A stretch of 64,000 nucleotides of DNA from Asparagopsis taxiformis (taxonomy: Eukaryota > Rhodophyta > Florideophyceae > Bonnemaisoniales > Bonnemaisoniaceae). The DNA lies in contig JALQPE010000238.1 in the NCBI GenBank assembly GCA_030407315.1, positions 1 through 64,000 of the forward strand, read 5' to 3'. The position numbers were made by a program, and so were the translations under genes. Numbering within the stretch: position 1 is the first letter of the stretch; each line of letters opens with the position of its first letter. Positions 42,705-53,639 of the stretch are shown here, piece after piece. The notes under the pieces were generated by a model. That model was not told the origin of the DNA. It ran no database searches and saw only the letters and a list, made by a program, of their open reading frames with translations.

Positions 42705-43907
42705 TTTAATCCCTGCAATCTCAGTTCGTTCAATCAGTTCTCTGTTCAAATGTTGTGTAGACGATGAAATCCACAATTGTGGTACCTCCGAGTGCGCTTC
42801 CCGTCTCTCAGCTTCCTCTCATATACTGTCCGGACAAGACATCCCCTACCTACCTTCAGTCCTGATGAACCTTACGCTGCACCCGCTCAGCACCTCTGAC
42901 TCTACCTGATCCTGATACCTCCACAAAGCGTTTAGCCCTTTCCATCAATCTACACCTAATAGTATGTACTTCTAGCGCATATAATGCAATCGAACCCGTT
43001 TACCTCACCACGTCAATTATCATTCATATTCCAACAACCTATTTCATTCACACTCTCCACCTCGCTTCTTCTTCCATACCATTGATTCCTATCAATCGAT
43101 TCTACGTGAGTTTTATACATTTACTACGATCCACCTCTCCTACAAGTCTGAAAAATTCAATTCTACACTAACTTTTGCTACTCACAAATAAACGGTTCCC
43201 GTGCAGGCCACTGCTTGAATTTCTTCCTATTGGCGTACTCGGCTGCAAAGGATTCATAGACTATTTAAACGGTGATCATATAGATGGTTTCCAATGTGCT
43301 CCGATGGACAATACACCAATGAACATCAATATGAATTCTTTTCAACTACCTATTCACTACTGCGATTCAGTTTTCTTGCATACCAAACCTCATTGCCTTC
43401 CTACCCTAGTCGATTCAAAATGCTTCCTCCTCGTCAGTTGATCAATATTCCTTGCAACGAGCAGGTCCTCTGGACATCCTAAAGTTGGTTACTTAACCTT
43501 AACTATCGATGAATTTGCTGTAATGAAATGTTTTCTTACAGCAAAGTCATCGTTACGATGACTTTGCTGTAAGAAAAGAAAACATTACAGCAGCCACGAT
43601 TTCTTTACCGGGTAAAATATTGTGGCCGCTGTAATGAAACGTTTTCTTACAGCAAATCATTACAGCGGCCACAACTTTTTACCCGGTAAAAATTCTTGCT
43701 GATTTTTACCCGGTAAAAAATTCTTGGCCACTGTAATGGCAACCTTTTCTTACAGCAAAGTCATCGTAACGATGAATTTGCTGTAAGCATACCTCCCTCC
43801 ATCCTCTCAGATCCTCTCCCCACTACTTCGCACCAATCCACCAACGCCCTAGAGTGTACAATTCATATGTGATGCATCTGGTTATTAATTTTATTCTTCT
43901 CTAAAAA
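42705..43907. repeat. 5' flank of ParB copy 2 and a foldback element
   Basis: 42705–43490 is AT-rich with no supportable gene and must hold the ParB copy 2 promoter. 43500–43800 is a foldback element with the TTACAGCAAAGTCATCG palindromes and TTTTTACCCGGTAAAAA. Confidence 0.6.
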
Positions 43908-45344
43908 TCATGCAGCCCTCGGTGGAAATCCGTCTCGCCTACATAGTGCATATATCTCTCCACCCTCCAGCAGTCCGGGTCCGTGCCTTACGTCCCTCAT
44001 GTTCTCATCATATTCGCATACACTCCCATTGCAATAGTGCATACCAAACACCTCAGTGACTCCCTCACTCATCTCCACAATTACTGTTCGTCGCCTCTCT
44101 TCGACCTTGAACACTCCTTCATCAGTATTTTGCAAACCCAGGCAAACTCCATAAGCTGTACCTTGCTCATCTCTCGCACTCTCGTTCCTCAGGATAAAGA
44201 ACGCTAGAACAATAAAAAACCGCGGTTCATAATTAATTCTTCCCCGCATTATCTCTGATGTGAGACGAGACGCCGGGTACAGAATCGCTTGTGAAGTTGC
44301 ACCATCCTCACATGTCCTCTGTTCAGGGCAAACAGCATGGATGATAGCTCCTGATTCTAGAGAGCCAGACCTCTGCACTGTTTTCCTTCCCCACTCTGTC
44401 CTAGTGCTTCTAGAAACTCTTCTCACCCATTCGGCATACTTTCCACACCCGCTTGTTCCGCTTCCGTACCTTTCGGTAAAGAACCGTTTGAAAACACCTA
44501 CAGCACCCTCTGCTATATCACATTTTCCATTCATGTACTCCTTGACCTCGTCAATAGATATACCACCATGCCCCCTCCACGTCACAATTTCATCATCCGC
44601 CGACAATATCTTTCCTCGACGCTGGGAGAGAAGCTGGAGAACCGGTTCCTGGAAGCAGTTTTTCACTACCTCGTCTTCCACATCTATTTCTCTCCCTAGC
44701 TCCTGTGAAAGAACGTTGACCATTTGAGAGCATTCGGACGAGGACCAATGTTGTGGCTCCATGCCGATTTCGCGCAAAACAATGGCCACTCTCGTCTGCC
44801 AGTCATCCGCAAGAACTAATTCCAGCGCTGAAAGCTGTTCGCTTTGGTGATTGGACATTCTCACACCTTTCTTCAGCGGCTGATGCATCCGTTCGAATAT
44901 AAGCTCCTGCACGTGCTTCACAGAGCCGTAGGCAGGAAGCGTATGAACACAAAACTCGACAAGACGATGAACATTAGGCTTGTCCAAATGTGCTCCTGCT
45001 CCCTTCACTTTCCGACAATACTCATTCAACGTCTCCACGTAGTCTACGGTTCTTCCCAGAATGTATCCATTCCTGCCACCTTCTCCGTCAGCCGTCTCTA
45101 CTTCATGTGGACCGTCTTTCCACCATACGGGCATGAAACTAATACACGAAACCAGCTTCTGAAACATCACTAGTTTGACGGCCCCATCAAATTTTTCACG
45201 ATGACCTTCCCCTTTCCCATCCATCATTCGAGCTGCGTTTTCGAATGCCATAGGTGCTATCAGCAGCACACCGAATATGTCACTCATGTTCATGGAAAGC
45301 AGATTGTTGGTTCCAAATAAACGGTTCTGCCTTCCCATCCTGAA
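43908..45344 (-). pseudogene. CACTA transposase, C-terminal part (separated by F2)
   Basis: About 479 codons run from the F2 insertion (RMGRQNRLFGTNNLL) to a stop at 43908. The segment DKPNVHRLVEFCVHTLPAYG then ELIFERMHQPLKKG resembles the third-acidic-residue region of Plavaka/EnSpm transposases, where a glutamate completes the DDE triad and helices with histidines follow. The rest (DDWQTRVAIVLREIG; CKYAEW-like region) is helical and unassigned. The other half is at 60445–62810. Removing F2 plus one AA duplicate leaves AAG AAG TTC AGG across the junction, so the frame is continuous. No other lesion is evident in either part, so the gene was probably functional until F2 inserted. Confidence 0.8.
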
Positions 45345-45780
45345 CACTACTGAGTTTGAGATCAAAAAATGTAGTAAATTTACTGCCTGAGGCAGTAAAA
45401 ATCACTGCCTGAACAATGTAGTGCCTGAGGCAGTAAAATTACTATTTTAATTTTTTCAGTTCTAGTGCCGCAGGCAGTAAAATACAAAATTTCCTGGCAG
45501 TACGGTATGTAGCAGAATTCAGTACTGTACGATAGCAAATTCTAGTAATTTTTGCTGGTACCACAGGGCAGTAGTGCAATGCAGTGATTTTTGATGATTT
45601 CTGCAATGGAATGTACTGCCGTACAGTACAGCCCTGGCAAATGACCTGGCATTAGAATCAGGCAGTAAAATATACTGGCTCCGGCAGTGAATTGTACTGC
45701 CTGCAAGTACTGCCTTGATAGTAATTGGTGTTTGGTAATATCTGAGACTCAACATTGAAATAGTTGTACAGGATAGGGTC
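45345..45780. repeat. F2 end B with subterminal repeats
   Basis: CACTACTGAGTTTGAGATCA is followed by repeated GCCTGAGGCAGTAAAAAT/ATTTTACTGCC units and GGCAGTAC blocks. It resembles F1 end B more than the opposite F2 end, and, as in F1b, the ORF1 gene follows. Confidence 0.75.
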
Positions 45781-46039
45781 ATTGTGAAATGTGTTTGCAT
45801 ATGAGTTCAAGTAGATAAGAGAGGAAACTATTCTGAAGCTACTAGTAGTGAGAAGTATAGAGGATGCGTGGTCACATGGAGATGACCGTTACAGAAAAGG
45901 TAGGAGAAAATCGGTCGTTTTCCGAGGATATGAGTAGAGTAGTTAGCATTATTTGTTACTATTGCTAGCATTCTCGTTGCAGAAAAAGCACTTGGAGTGA
46001 CACTTTGTGATTGGAACGGGAGGCGAAGTTCGACGGAAG

Positions 46040-47563
46040 ATGGAATCTCAGCGTCGTGAGGAAAATCCAAATGACTGCCTAGCAGGGATTATTCGAGAGG
46101 GATTCAGGACAGTGACTGGGGAAGTTCGTCGTATTGGGGAGAGGATGGATGAAATCGACGATGATCGAACTTCCCATCGCCAGCAAATCGAAAAGCTGAT
46201 GAGTCGCGCCGAATTTATAGTAACGGAACTGCAGGGTGTGAAAGACATCTGTGATGGTTTATTACAGCAGAGTCAGGGCAATTCGAAGAAGGGGATGACT
46301 GACAAGGAGAGGGACCGGTTGCGCATCTCGCAGTCAGCAGAACTATCGTTTTCTTACAATTTTCTGTGTGCAGTATTTGGAACTGTGGTACCTTTGCTGG
46401 TCGACAAGATTGATGCTGGGGCGACAATTTACACCAACCAAGGAATCTACGACCTCCGCGGGTGCCGGTTGCTCTCTGCAATGATGTTTGCGAAGCAGAG
46501 CAATGACAAGAGAGATGTGTTCCAATCCAGCACCGGGAAGAACAACATCGAGCTTCGTTTCCAAGTGGTGATGTCTCTCCTGAGGAATATTCAGAAGGAA
46601 AAGTCGGGTACAGGCCGTACAATGGAAGGCTCGAGCTCTGGACGCGATTCGAATGCGTTCAACATCTGGAAGGAGAACAAGTACATTCCGGACAAAATAA
46701 TCGAAGAAGTTGTGTATGGTGCTACTGGCGATGGCCGAAACCAGCCTGCTGGAAGCATTGACGGAGGGGCTAGGAAGCGGAGGAAAACAGATGGAAATGG
46801 TGGACAATTGAGCAAGCGTGAAATATCTTTGGCTGTTTCAAAAGTTGCGCAGACAAAGGTGCTCGGTTTCCTGAACAAGTCTAGAGAGCAGGTGCGCAAT
46901 CGATTCCTTGTCGAACTGGGGTTCGCTCTAATGTTGGAAAAGGACGCCTCTATCACTTTCGAGTTTCCAACTCACGATATCATTCGAGATATGGACGTTA
47001 TCCCCGATACCCGTGTGACCAACGGAAATCTAAGGCTTGAGGAACGGAAAGTTGTGGATGACAAGAATTCCGAGATCTTGAAACAATTCATCACTGAGCG
47101 GAAAGAGATGGTTGTCATCATTCAGTACGAAGTCGAGATATCGGGATGTATGGCCAAAAGGATGATCCGAAGGAGAATCAATATCCTAGAGGTATCCCTG
47201 AACACTGCAATTGCATTCCTTCAATGTACGAGTAGAATGGTTTTCCTGCGACGTTCCTGCAATTCACTCAGATTTGTCTATGCAATCGCTTCCGGGATTC
47301 TAGGAATTTTCAAGGTACAATCAGGTAATACCTTCGAAGGAAGTGTACAGGACGAGCTCAAACAATTAGGAAAGGCGATGTTGCCGAGTGAGCGAATCTG
47401 CAAGAAGCATCTCTGCGAAGAAGTACTGACAATTACTAACGAGAAATTTGATGAACTACATTTCAACCAGAGGAGTACAGCTTTTGAGGAGGATAGTGCA
47501 CATGGAGATGAAGATGATGGGAATGAAAGCTACGTTGAAGTTTTCCTTGATGAGGAGGATTGA
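46040..47563 (+). CDS. CACTA accessory protein ORF1, F2 copy (507 aa)
   Basis: The first ATG is at 46040 (MESQRREENPNDCLAG). The layout matches the F1b protein at 26271–27773: N-terminal coiled coil (TGEVRRIGERMDEIDDDRTS), conserved block DKERDRLRISQSAELSFSYN with MFAKQSNDKRDVFQSS, basic patch RKRRKTDGNGGQLSKREISL, KVLGFLNKSREQVRNRFLVE, and DDKNSEILKQFITERKEMVV. The C-terminus is acidic (EDDGNESYVEVFLDEED). It is intact although the rest of F2 is degenerate, which suggests selection or a young age for this gene. Function is unknown; position beside the terminus points to element mobility or control. Confidence 0.75.
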   Translation: MESQRREENPNDCLAGIIREGFRTVTGEVRRIGERMDEIDDDRTSHRQQIEKLMSRAEFIVTELQGVKDICDGLLQQSQGNSKKGMTDKERDRLRISQSAELSFSYNFLCAVFGTVVPLLVDKIDAGATIYTNQGIYDLRGCRLLSAMMFAKQSNDKRDVFQSSTGKNNIELRFQVVMSLLRNIQKEKSGTGRTMEGSSSGRDSNAFNIWKENKYIPDKIIEEVVYGATGDGRNQPAGSIDGGARKRRKTDGNGGQLSKREISLAVSKVAQTKVLGFLNKSREQVRNRFLVELGFALMLEKDASITFEFPTHDIIRDMDVIPDTRVTNGNLRLEERKVVDDKNSEILKQFITERKEMVVIIQYEVEISGCMAKRMIRRRINILEVSLNTAIAFLQCTSRMVFLRRSCNSLRFVYAIASGILGIFKVQSGNTFEGSVQDELKQLGKAMLPSERICKKHLCEEVLTITNEKFDELHFNQRSTAFEEDSAHGDEDDGNESYVEVFLDEED

Positions 47564-48064
47564 TTATGGAAGCGGATAAGTAAAGTTTCATAACCTCTGA
47601 AGTAAAATAATTACGACGAGGCAGACTGAGGAGAAATAGAAACCTTTCGATATGAACCTGTCTAGGGCATGAGGGGAAGAATTGCTACGTAAATACCTGG
47701 TGTACTGGAAACAAAAGCTATCGTTCTTATTTTTCCGCTCACACTGCGACTAGAAAGCGTCATATCTACGACGGTTAAGAGTTTTACCCTGTCATTGAGC
47801 ACGCCTGTAATAGCTTCGGGGCCTGTGCAATCCTATCCAATGCCGTAGCTCCACCTGGCAGATTAGTGTGGAAAATAATACCGGGTATTATTTTGAGGAA
47901 TATTTTGCCAAGTGGAGGTCAATCATTGGTACAGAATGTAGACACGCCCTGGTGGAAGAAACAGGCAAGAAAGATATGAATGATGCATTGATCGATACCA
48001 TCGACTTAGTCGAGGTAGACTAATTCTGAACTGTCGTGTAGACCCATCTAGAAAAGATAGACAA
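47564..48064. repeat. Spacer with one palindromic satellite unit
   Basis: 47870–47940 reads CCACCTGGCA…AAAATAATACCGGGTATTATTT…TGCCAAGTGG, an imperfect inverted repeat around the core of the satellites further right. No gene seen elsewhere. Confidence 0.5.
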
Positions 48065-48500
48065 ACGTTCTACTGGGAGGCGAAATCGTGTACGGTAGGA
48101 CGAGGTGCATCTACAGGAGAACTATTCTGTCCAACAATAGCATCATTCCCAATTCTGTCTAGCTCGCTGCAGATGGTATGTCCGCTGAAGATGCTGGCAG
48201 GGAGGTTCAAGTATGCGGTTCCTAAAAGATGTTCCTGGGAACTAGCTCGAGAGTTCCATATGGGAGAGGGCCCTGAACAGGTTTCCATGTGAATGAGAAC
48301 GAGTCCGAATACTTTAAATTGGTTTTGTCCGGCAGCTGAGAGTTCTCCTGCAGTTCTCTACTTTGAGGGACGCAAGTGTCCAGGAGTAAGAATATCTGTG
48401 GTTGATACAGTCTTACTCTTCAGACTCTCGAATCAGAACGATAGTGTTACTCATTCCTCCAGATTTCCTGTATACAGAGGAGCCCACGAGAACAGCATTT
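48065..48500 (-). pseudogene. ORF2 remnant (C-terminal part)
   Basis: Minus-strand reading gives LNLPASIFSGHTICSELDRI and SPVDAPRPTVHDF, which align with LRLPCCIFSGTTTCQELEDI at the end of the 453-aa ORF2 of F1b. Upstream sequence is frame-shifted. It sits downstream of ORF1 and points toward it, as in F1b, so the two-gene module is a family feature. Confidence 0.6.
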
Positions 48501-48659
48501 GTAGATGAAACAGTCTCTTCATGAGCACCGTCTGTTAGAGTTCCCAAAATTATTATGACAGAGGACCCAGAATCGTGTCGTGTTTTCTTCCACTAGAAAA
48601 TGGTATAGTTAGGGAATATAGAAATGGAAGGATCTTGAGTACTTTATAGGTCGTATTAT

Positions 48660-49092
48660 TTTCCAAAGTGGATTGGTAGCTCTTTTCTCACCCAGTTGAA
48701 AGTCTATTCAGAGGATTGTAATGTCATTATGGGCACGCAATAGTCCATTACATATCGATCCATCCAGGATCAAAAGATATGTTGAGATTCGCAAAATCGA
48801 CTGAAAGCTTGTCGACGACATCAACTAGAGTATTCCCGTCTACAGCTATTATGAAATCAACTCTAAAACTGGTCGGTTCATTGAGGGCGAGATAGAGATA
48901 ATGAATGGTGAACATCCTCCAGGAATTGTAATCATACCCATAGCAAATGATGGGCTCCCGGAGGACTATACTGTTCCTATTATTGAGTTGGAGGTCGACA
49001 AGTCTCCAACTACAAATGCATCTTTCCTTCTGGATACTGTAAAAGTTTCGATCCCAGATGAAATGGAATGGTATCCATGCAGGAAAACATAA
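48660..49092 (+). pseudogene. Unrecognised coding remnant
   Basis: A plus-strand frame ends IVIIPIANDGLPEDYTVPII and KVSIPDEMEWYPCRKT. Upstream, in frame, YYEINSKTGRFIEGEIEI continues before stops appear at ~48830. Composition is protein-like, but no family is recognised. Confidence 0.3.
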
Positions 49093-49214
49093 TGCTCTCT
49101 TCGAAAATGCATCTTACTTGAAGATGAACAGGATACTACTGCCAATGACCGTCATGCATCCAAGCTTAATAATTTCGACTTTTCTCAAATACTAGACTGC
49201 ACCTGAAAAAGGCT

Positions 49215-49510
49215 CCAACACAGCCATGGACTATACCCGGTATTATTTTGGGTACGCCAAGTACAGGTGCAGTACTGCTATTGGCTGCCGGTCGGCAGGC
49301 CGCCTGTAGCCAATGGCAGTGCTGCACCTGTCATTTGGTATGGTAAAATAATACCCGGTATTATTTTGGGTATGCCAAGTACAGGTGCAGTACTGCCATT
49401 GGCTGCCGGTCGGCAGGCCGCCTGTAGCCAATGGCAGTGCTGCACCTGGCATTTGGTATGGAAAAACTATACCCGGTATTATTTTGGGTATGCCATGTAC
49501 TCGTGGTACT
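49215..49510. repeat. Palindromic ~115-bp satellite, short array
   Basis: Three cores of the type AAATAATACCCGGTATTATT (the outer two carry TATACCCGGTATTATT) are separated by TGCCAAGTACAGGTGCAGTA, GCTGCCGGTCGGC and CAGTGCTGCACCTG segments. Each unit is itself an inverted repeat (CAGGTGCAGTACTGCCATTGGCT mirrored by GCCAATGGCAGTGCTGCACCTG). Confidence 0.75.
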
Positions 49511-49839
49511 GTGACGAGCATGACTGCTGCCAGATCCGTATGAATCGGCACGTGAGTCTGTGAGTTCCCGGTCGTGCGCTCGGGAGCGTGCTGACTTGAA
49601 TTGCATATCGGTTGAGTGAGTTTAGGGGGTGATTGTGATAAGATTGTGGAGGAAGGAAGGGAACACGAGCGCTGGACTAAGCTGCTGATGTTGAGCGCAA
49701 ATTCTGGTTGATCATCAAGTGGATTCAACAATTCAAGCGCGTGCCAGTCAATTTTTTTTGGCGATATTCTCATGGTTCTTCTTCATTGCATGGAATTTAG
49801 CACCAAAAATAAGCACAACTCCATCATTTCGAAATGCAT

Positions 49840-51000
49840 CCACACCACGTCTCGTCTCGTCGCATCGCACCGTCCGACGCGCCGCAGCGCAGGCAGCGCG
49901 ACACGTGCAATATTTATCATGCGAGTCAGCGACTCGCGTCAGGTGGCTCGAGCAACGGCAGCTATTCCTGGACGCTGGGGCGCGGCGGTCACGTGATACG
50001 GACGCACAGACTCTGCGGAGCAGTGCGGCGCGGCGCATCGAGCGGACGCCGGAGCGGGCGCACAGGGGGAGCGTGCACTCGGTTGCGACGCAAGAGGCAC
50101 ACGACATATGGATGTGATCTACACGCAGCAACGGGCGGCATGACGCAATCGACGTCTCTCGAGTCCCACATGTGGGACGACACGACTGTGCGGCAGCACG
50201 CCACGCGATGGCATGGCATACTGGGAAACGGTCCGGTCGGTACGCGCTTTCCGCGTCGATGATGTGCCGTGCGCGCGCGTGTGCGCAACATCCAACGCTC
50301 CCATGGCGTCAGACTTGTGCGTATACCATTCGTCGCCCTGCAATGCAACGACGTGTCGTCTCACGACAAGTCGCGACATACCCCGGGGCAAGTGGCCACT
50401 TGTCGGCCAACCATCTTGTGTGAAATCAGCGCTTGCATCACGACGACACTCGCTCGCGGGTCCGCTCTCGATCCGTCGACGACAAGTATGCCCAACATGG
50501 CCAGAGGCGATCTCTTGCACACGATTGCCGTCAACGGACAGAAACCGGACGCGTGAGCGAGCGACCCACGGATGAAGCGCATCTGATCCGAGCCGATCTG
50601 AGCCGAGCCTCGCACAACTCGCCGATGGCCATGCGTTGCATCCGATGCGTCGACGCATCGCGAGTGTTTTATACCCGCGAGATTGCGCACCAATGACGTG
50701 ACTCGACATCATATCGAGGCGATCATCGCCTCGATCTCTCGATAGCTTGATTTGTACCCGCGCTAGCACGCGCGTGATTCTACGTCGTGATACGTTGCAT
50801 TCCATCCACTTGCACGCACAATTCATCACTCGCGGGAGATGGACCGCGCGTCGGAAGGTGGATGCAATTGAGGAATACACCGTCTGAATCCATGCAGAGC
50901 GACCTCGCCCACTGTCCCGTCATACACGAGCACACACGCTGTAATCGCCCTCCGAGTAGCCCATCACCGTCCTACCGACCGGACTGAATTGACGAGCGTG
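49840..51000. other. GC- and CpG-rich segment, no gene assigned
   Basis: Base composition changes sharply, with many CG dinucleotides and hexamer-like repeats (CGTCGACG, GATCCG). Long frames exist on both strands, as expected in such DNA, and none has a recognisable domain. It is probably part of the captured host segment beside the glycosyltransferase and ALG12 genes. A short (AC)n run follows at ~51045–51064. Confidence 0.45.
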
Positions 51001-51124
51001 CCGCGACATTTATACTCTGTTTTACATTATAATGTGTGTGTGTTAACTATACACACACACACACGCTCTAGTTAGCCTCTTCCATCCCAGCCCAGCCGTC
51101 ACAATAAGTAGCGCTCCACGACCG

Positions 51125-51462
51125 TTAAATCTCTCGCATATGATTCCTCACCCAGTCCGGAAGCGACTTGCCGCACTCCAGGTGCCATTCGAAGCGGTCG
51201 TCATAGTCCAGCAGCGCACGAAACTTTTCCTCCCTGAACCGGATCGAAAAGTAGCATTTCGAATATTTGCGCGCCCGATGGTGCACAAACACGCTGGCCA
51301 AATACCCGACCTTGAGATGCGCCTTACGCGCGTCGAGGAAAAAAGGTCATATGTTCATTCACCTGTAATTCCTCCCGCCACGCGTGCCGTCGCAGCACAT
51401 CGGTGCGTGCAATAAACGCGTTGTGCACCACGTCCACCGCCTCAATACAAAAGTATGCGGTT
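51125..51462 (-). pseudogene. Glycosyltransferase C-terminal fragment
   Basis: Minus-strand reading gives DVVHNAFIARTDVLRRHAWR, EELQVNEHMTFFLDARKAHL and KVGYLASVFVHHRARKYS, ending SLPDWVRNHMREI and stop. The pattern hNxFxAR…LR…W…L…EHMxFFL is seen in GT-A type transferases such as the beta-1,4-GalNAc-transferase group, but exact assignment is uncertain. One base extra in the TTTTTT run at ~51342–51347 shifts the frame. Only the last ~105 residues are present, and the rest is cut by the ALG12 end. Confidence 0.5.
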
Positions 51463-51473
51463 CTAAACGAATT

Positions 51474-53033
51474 CATCCTCTTCTCAAGTAGATACCCGCG
51501 AAACTCAGTTGCGCATGAATGACGCTGAACCCCTCATGAGATCCTTGTGCTGAAATGAGATGAGTGAAACTTCTCCACTCAATCTTTCCAACATCCTCCT
51601 CTTTGGAATACTTCCATTGCGGACACTTTCTGCCATGGTCATACACAAATTGTGTGATCCCATTCATAGCACTATCCACATCGATGTGAACCCTCGCTTC
51701 CCCACACATACCGCTCTGCGAATACAGCCTCCCCTCTATCTCGTGCATTTTGCGCATCGCAACTCCCGACGGATAATTTGCTCGTGATGCCGACACAGAC
51801 ACAATTGTCTGCAATGTGCTTGCAGCCAAATTTGCCAGAACCAACATAAATACAACTGCATCTCAAATTAACCACCACCTTTGCACCTTCACGATCTCTG
51901 TCTCCCTGCCTCTCCAGTTGGCGAATATCATCTCCATCTGACCCTTCTGTCCTCGATACGCGCTATCCGCCGCAACCGCTGCAGCAACGTTAAGAACGGG
52001 GGGGGAGGGCATAGAAAATAAATCGCAGCTCCTTGTGAGGCAGCACGGAATACATCATGACAAAGCCCACAACGGGCATTACCAATGATAAATGATAACA
52101 AAAGTTGCCGCCGCGAAATCACTGCTAACATGGCCGCTACATACGATCAACCCAATGCTCGCGGAAGAGCATTTGTAAAGTACCAGTGGAAGGGCTCGGT
52201 GCCCCATGCAGAGCTCTTGTTTACTACCATGTTGAAATAAAACACTTCCAATTCCGGATAGCTTGGACGATGCCAGAAGTATGATTCAACCAGTATACTC
52301 AAGATCGCTGTGAGAACAGCAGCATACCCGCCTTTTATAATTGTTGGTATGAATTGAATACTCTTCGTTGCAAGCTCCATTAGCTGTGTCGTGAAAATGT
52401 ATAGACAGAGTTCGGAGCGGAAGAGCGCACACGCAATCGATAATGTATAATAGCATTGTACGCTGCATGGTTGCATGTGGATCGCATACGATAGGCGAAT
52501 GCCAAGTTAGTCAGAACGAGAGCGAAGACGTTTAGTAGAGTTCGACTAGCGTAGAAAAGTAGATGAAATTGGGAGGCTGTGATTAATGTGTAGAAAGTAC
52601 CGGTGGATTGCGTGAAGCGATTTGATAAAGAGTTGCGAATGATGAGCTGTGAGATTGTCGTGAGGATGCCCAGAATTATTCTAATAAGATGTAGAGCTGC
52701 AAATGACGATAAGTGAAAGATAGCCTTTGGAATGTAGGATAATGTGGATATGACTAATGGGTCGATGAAGGTACGCGGCACTACACCAGGGAATTACATA
52801 TGGTCAAATGATGCCATGTTGCGCCATGACTTGTGGAGAAGATCATGGGTTGCCTGCATGTTGAAACTCTCCTCCACCTGTGGACATTTGATTAAATCTG
52901 TGAGAGTGAATGAAGGCTACACAGTTGTTGGGATGGTTTGTTGTTTGCTTACCTTTCAAAACGGAGCTAGAACAACGTACACAATTGTGATTCTAAGCAA
53001 TAAGAAAGCTTCCAAATGAACCCACTTTGTCAT
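51474..53033 (-). pseudogene. ALG12: ALG12 mannosyltransferase, broken
   Basis: ALG12 adds the alpha-1,6 mannose to the dolichol-linked N-glycan precursor in the ER. Exon 1 starts at ATG 53033 (MTKWVHLEAFLLLRITIVYV). An intron with GTAAGC donor (~52952) and CACAG acceptor (~52877) joins APF.K to VEESFNMQATHDLLHK, a hallmark of the family. FPGVVPRTFIDPLVI, FTQSTGTFYTLITASQFHLL, ESYFWHRPSYPE and NKSSAWGTEPFHWYFTNALP follow. The C-terminal part is at 51850–51474 (NYPSGVAMRKMHEIEG; VHIDVDSAMNGITQFV; FTHLIS). Breaks include TGA in exon 1, TAA before FPGVV, a frameshift near 52470 and scrambling at 51880–52147. The TGA would fit a C-to-T change of a CGA codon. It lies divergent to a VMA22-like exon, as part of one captured host segment. 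Confidence 0.85.
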
Positions 53034-53283
53034 CTTGTGTGTTGGTTGTGTTGGGACAGAGAGATTATAAATATGAAGTTGTTTCCCTCGGTCTCCTTCG
53101 ATGATGATCGAAATCGAATCTGAGAATCATAATGCGATAGCGCACATAATTTGAAAGGACTGACGCGCATGCACCGTGGTCAAAGGTTGGAATGTTTGTG
53201 ACAACGCACAGCCTGCAAAACTATCATTGTCGTTCTTTTCCAGTTCCTTGCGGCGTTTGCTTGCAACCAGCTTGTGTTGAACG

Positions 53284-53496
53284 ATGATGGCAGCCGAATC
53301 AAAAGAAATTGAAGAAGATTGTCTAGAAACATTTATGGATGCTGTAGACGCGCGAACAGTACGCCAGCAGCTTCTTCACAGCACCATTTCAAATGGTTTC
53401 ATGTCCTTTGCCAGGGAGCGGTATCGTGACCCGTACTCTATCGAACTTACGTACAATTGTGCCTGCGTGATATTTATCTCGATTGACATGATATAA
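53284..53496 (+). pseudogene. VMA22/CCDC115-like N-terminal exon
   Basis: MMAAESKEIEEDCLETFMDA then QQLLHSTISNGFMSFARERY and RDPYSIELTYN resembles the start of V-ATPase assembly factor VMA22 (…GxxSxAxARY…S…Y). The similarity stops at ~53460 and the frame ends soon after, so only the first exon was captured or retained. It is divergent to ALG12 with 250 bp between, a plausible host gene pair sharing a promoter. The match is short and remains tentative. Confidence 0.4.
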
Positions 53497-53639
53497 CTGA
53501 CGACCAAGCTGTAACTTGCTAAACACAGGCCTAAGTCATCGCGTGCATGACCATCGCAAGGATGTTAAATCTACGTCAGTCTAGTCTCGAATATTAGTAT
53601 ATATACTAGTATATATACTAGACTACACCTAAAAAAAGG

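Noticed and set aside
50119..50880. 253-codon minus-strand frame in GC-rich DNA
   Set aside because: Overlapping long frames exist on both strands, there is no domain, and composition alone explains the openness.
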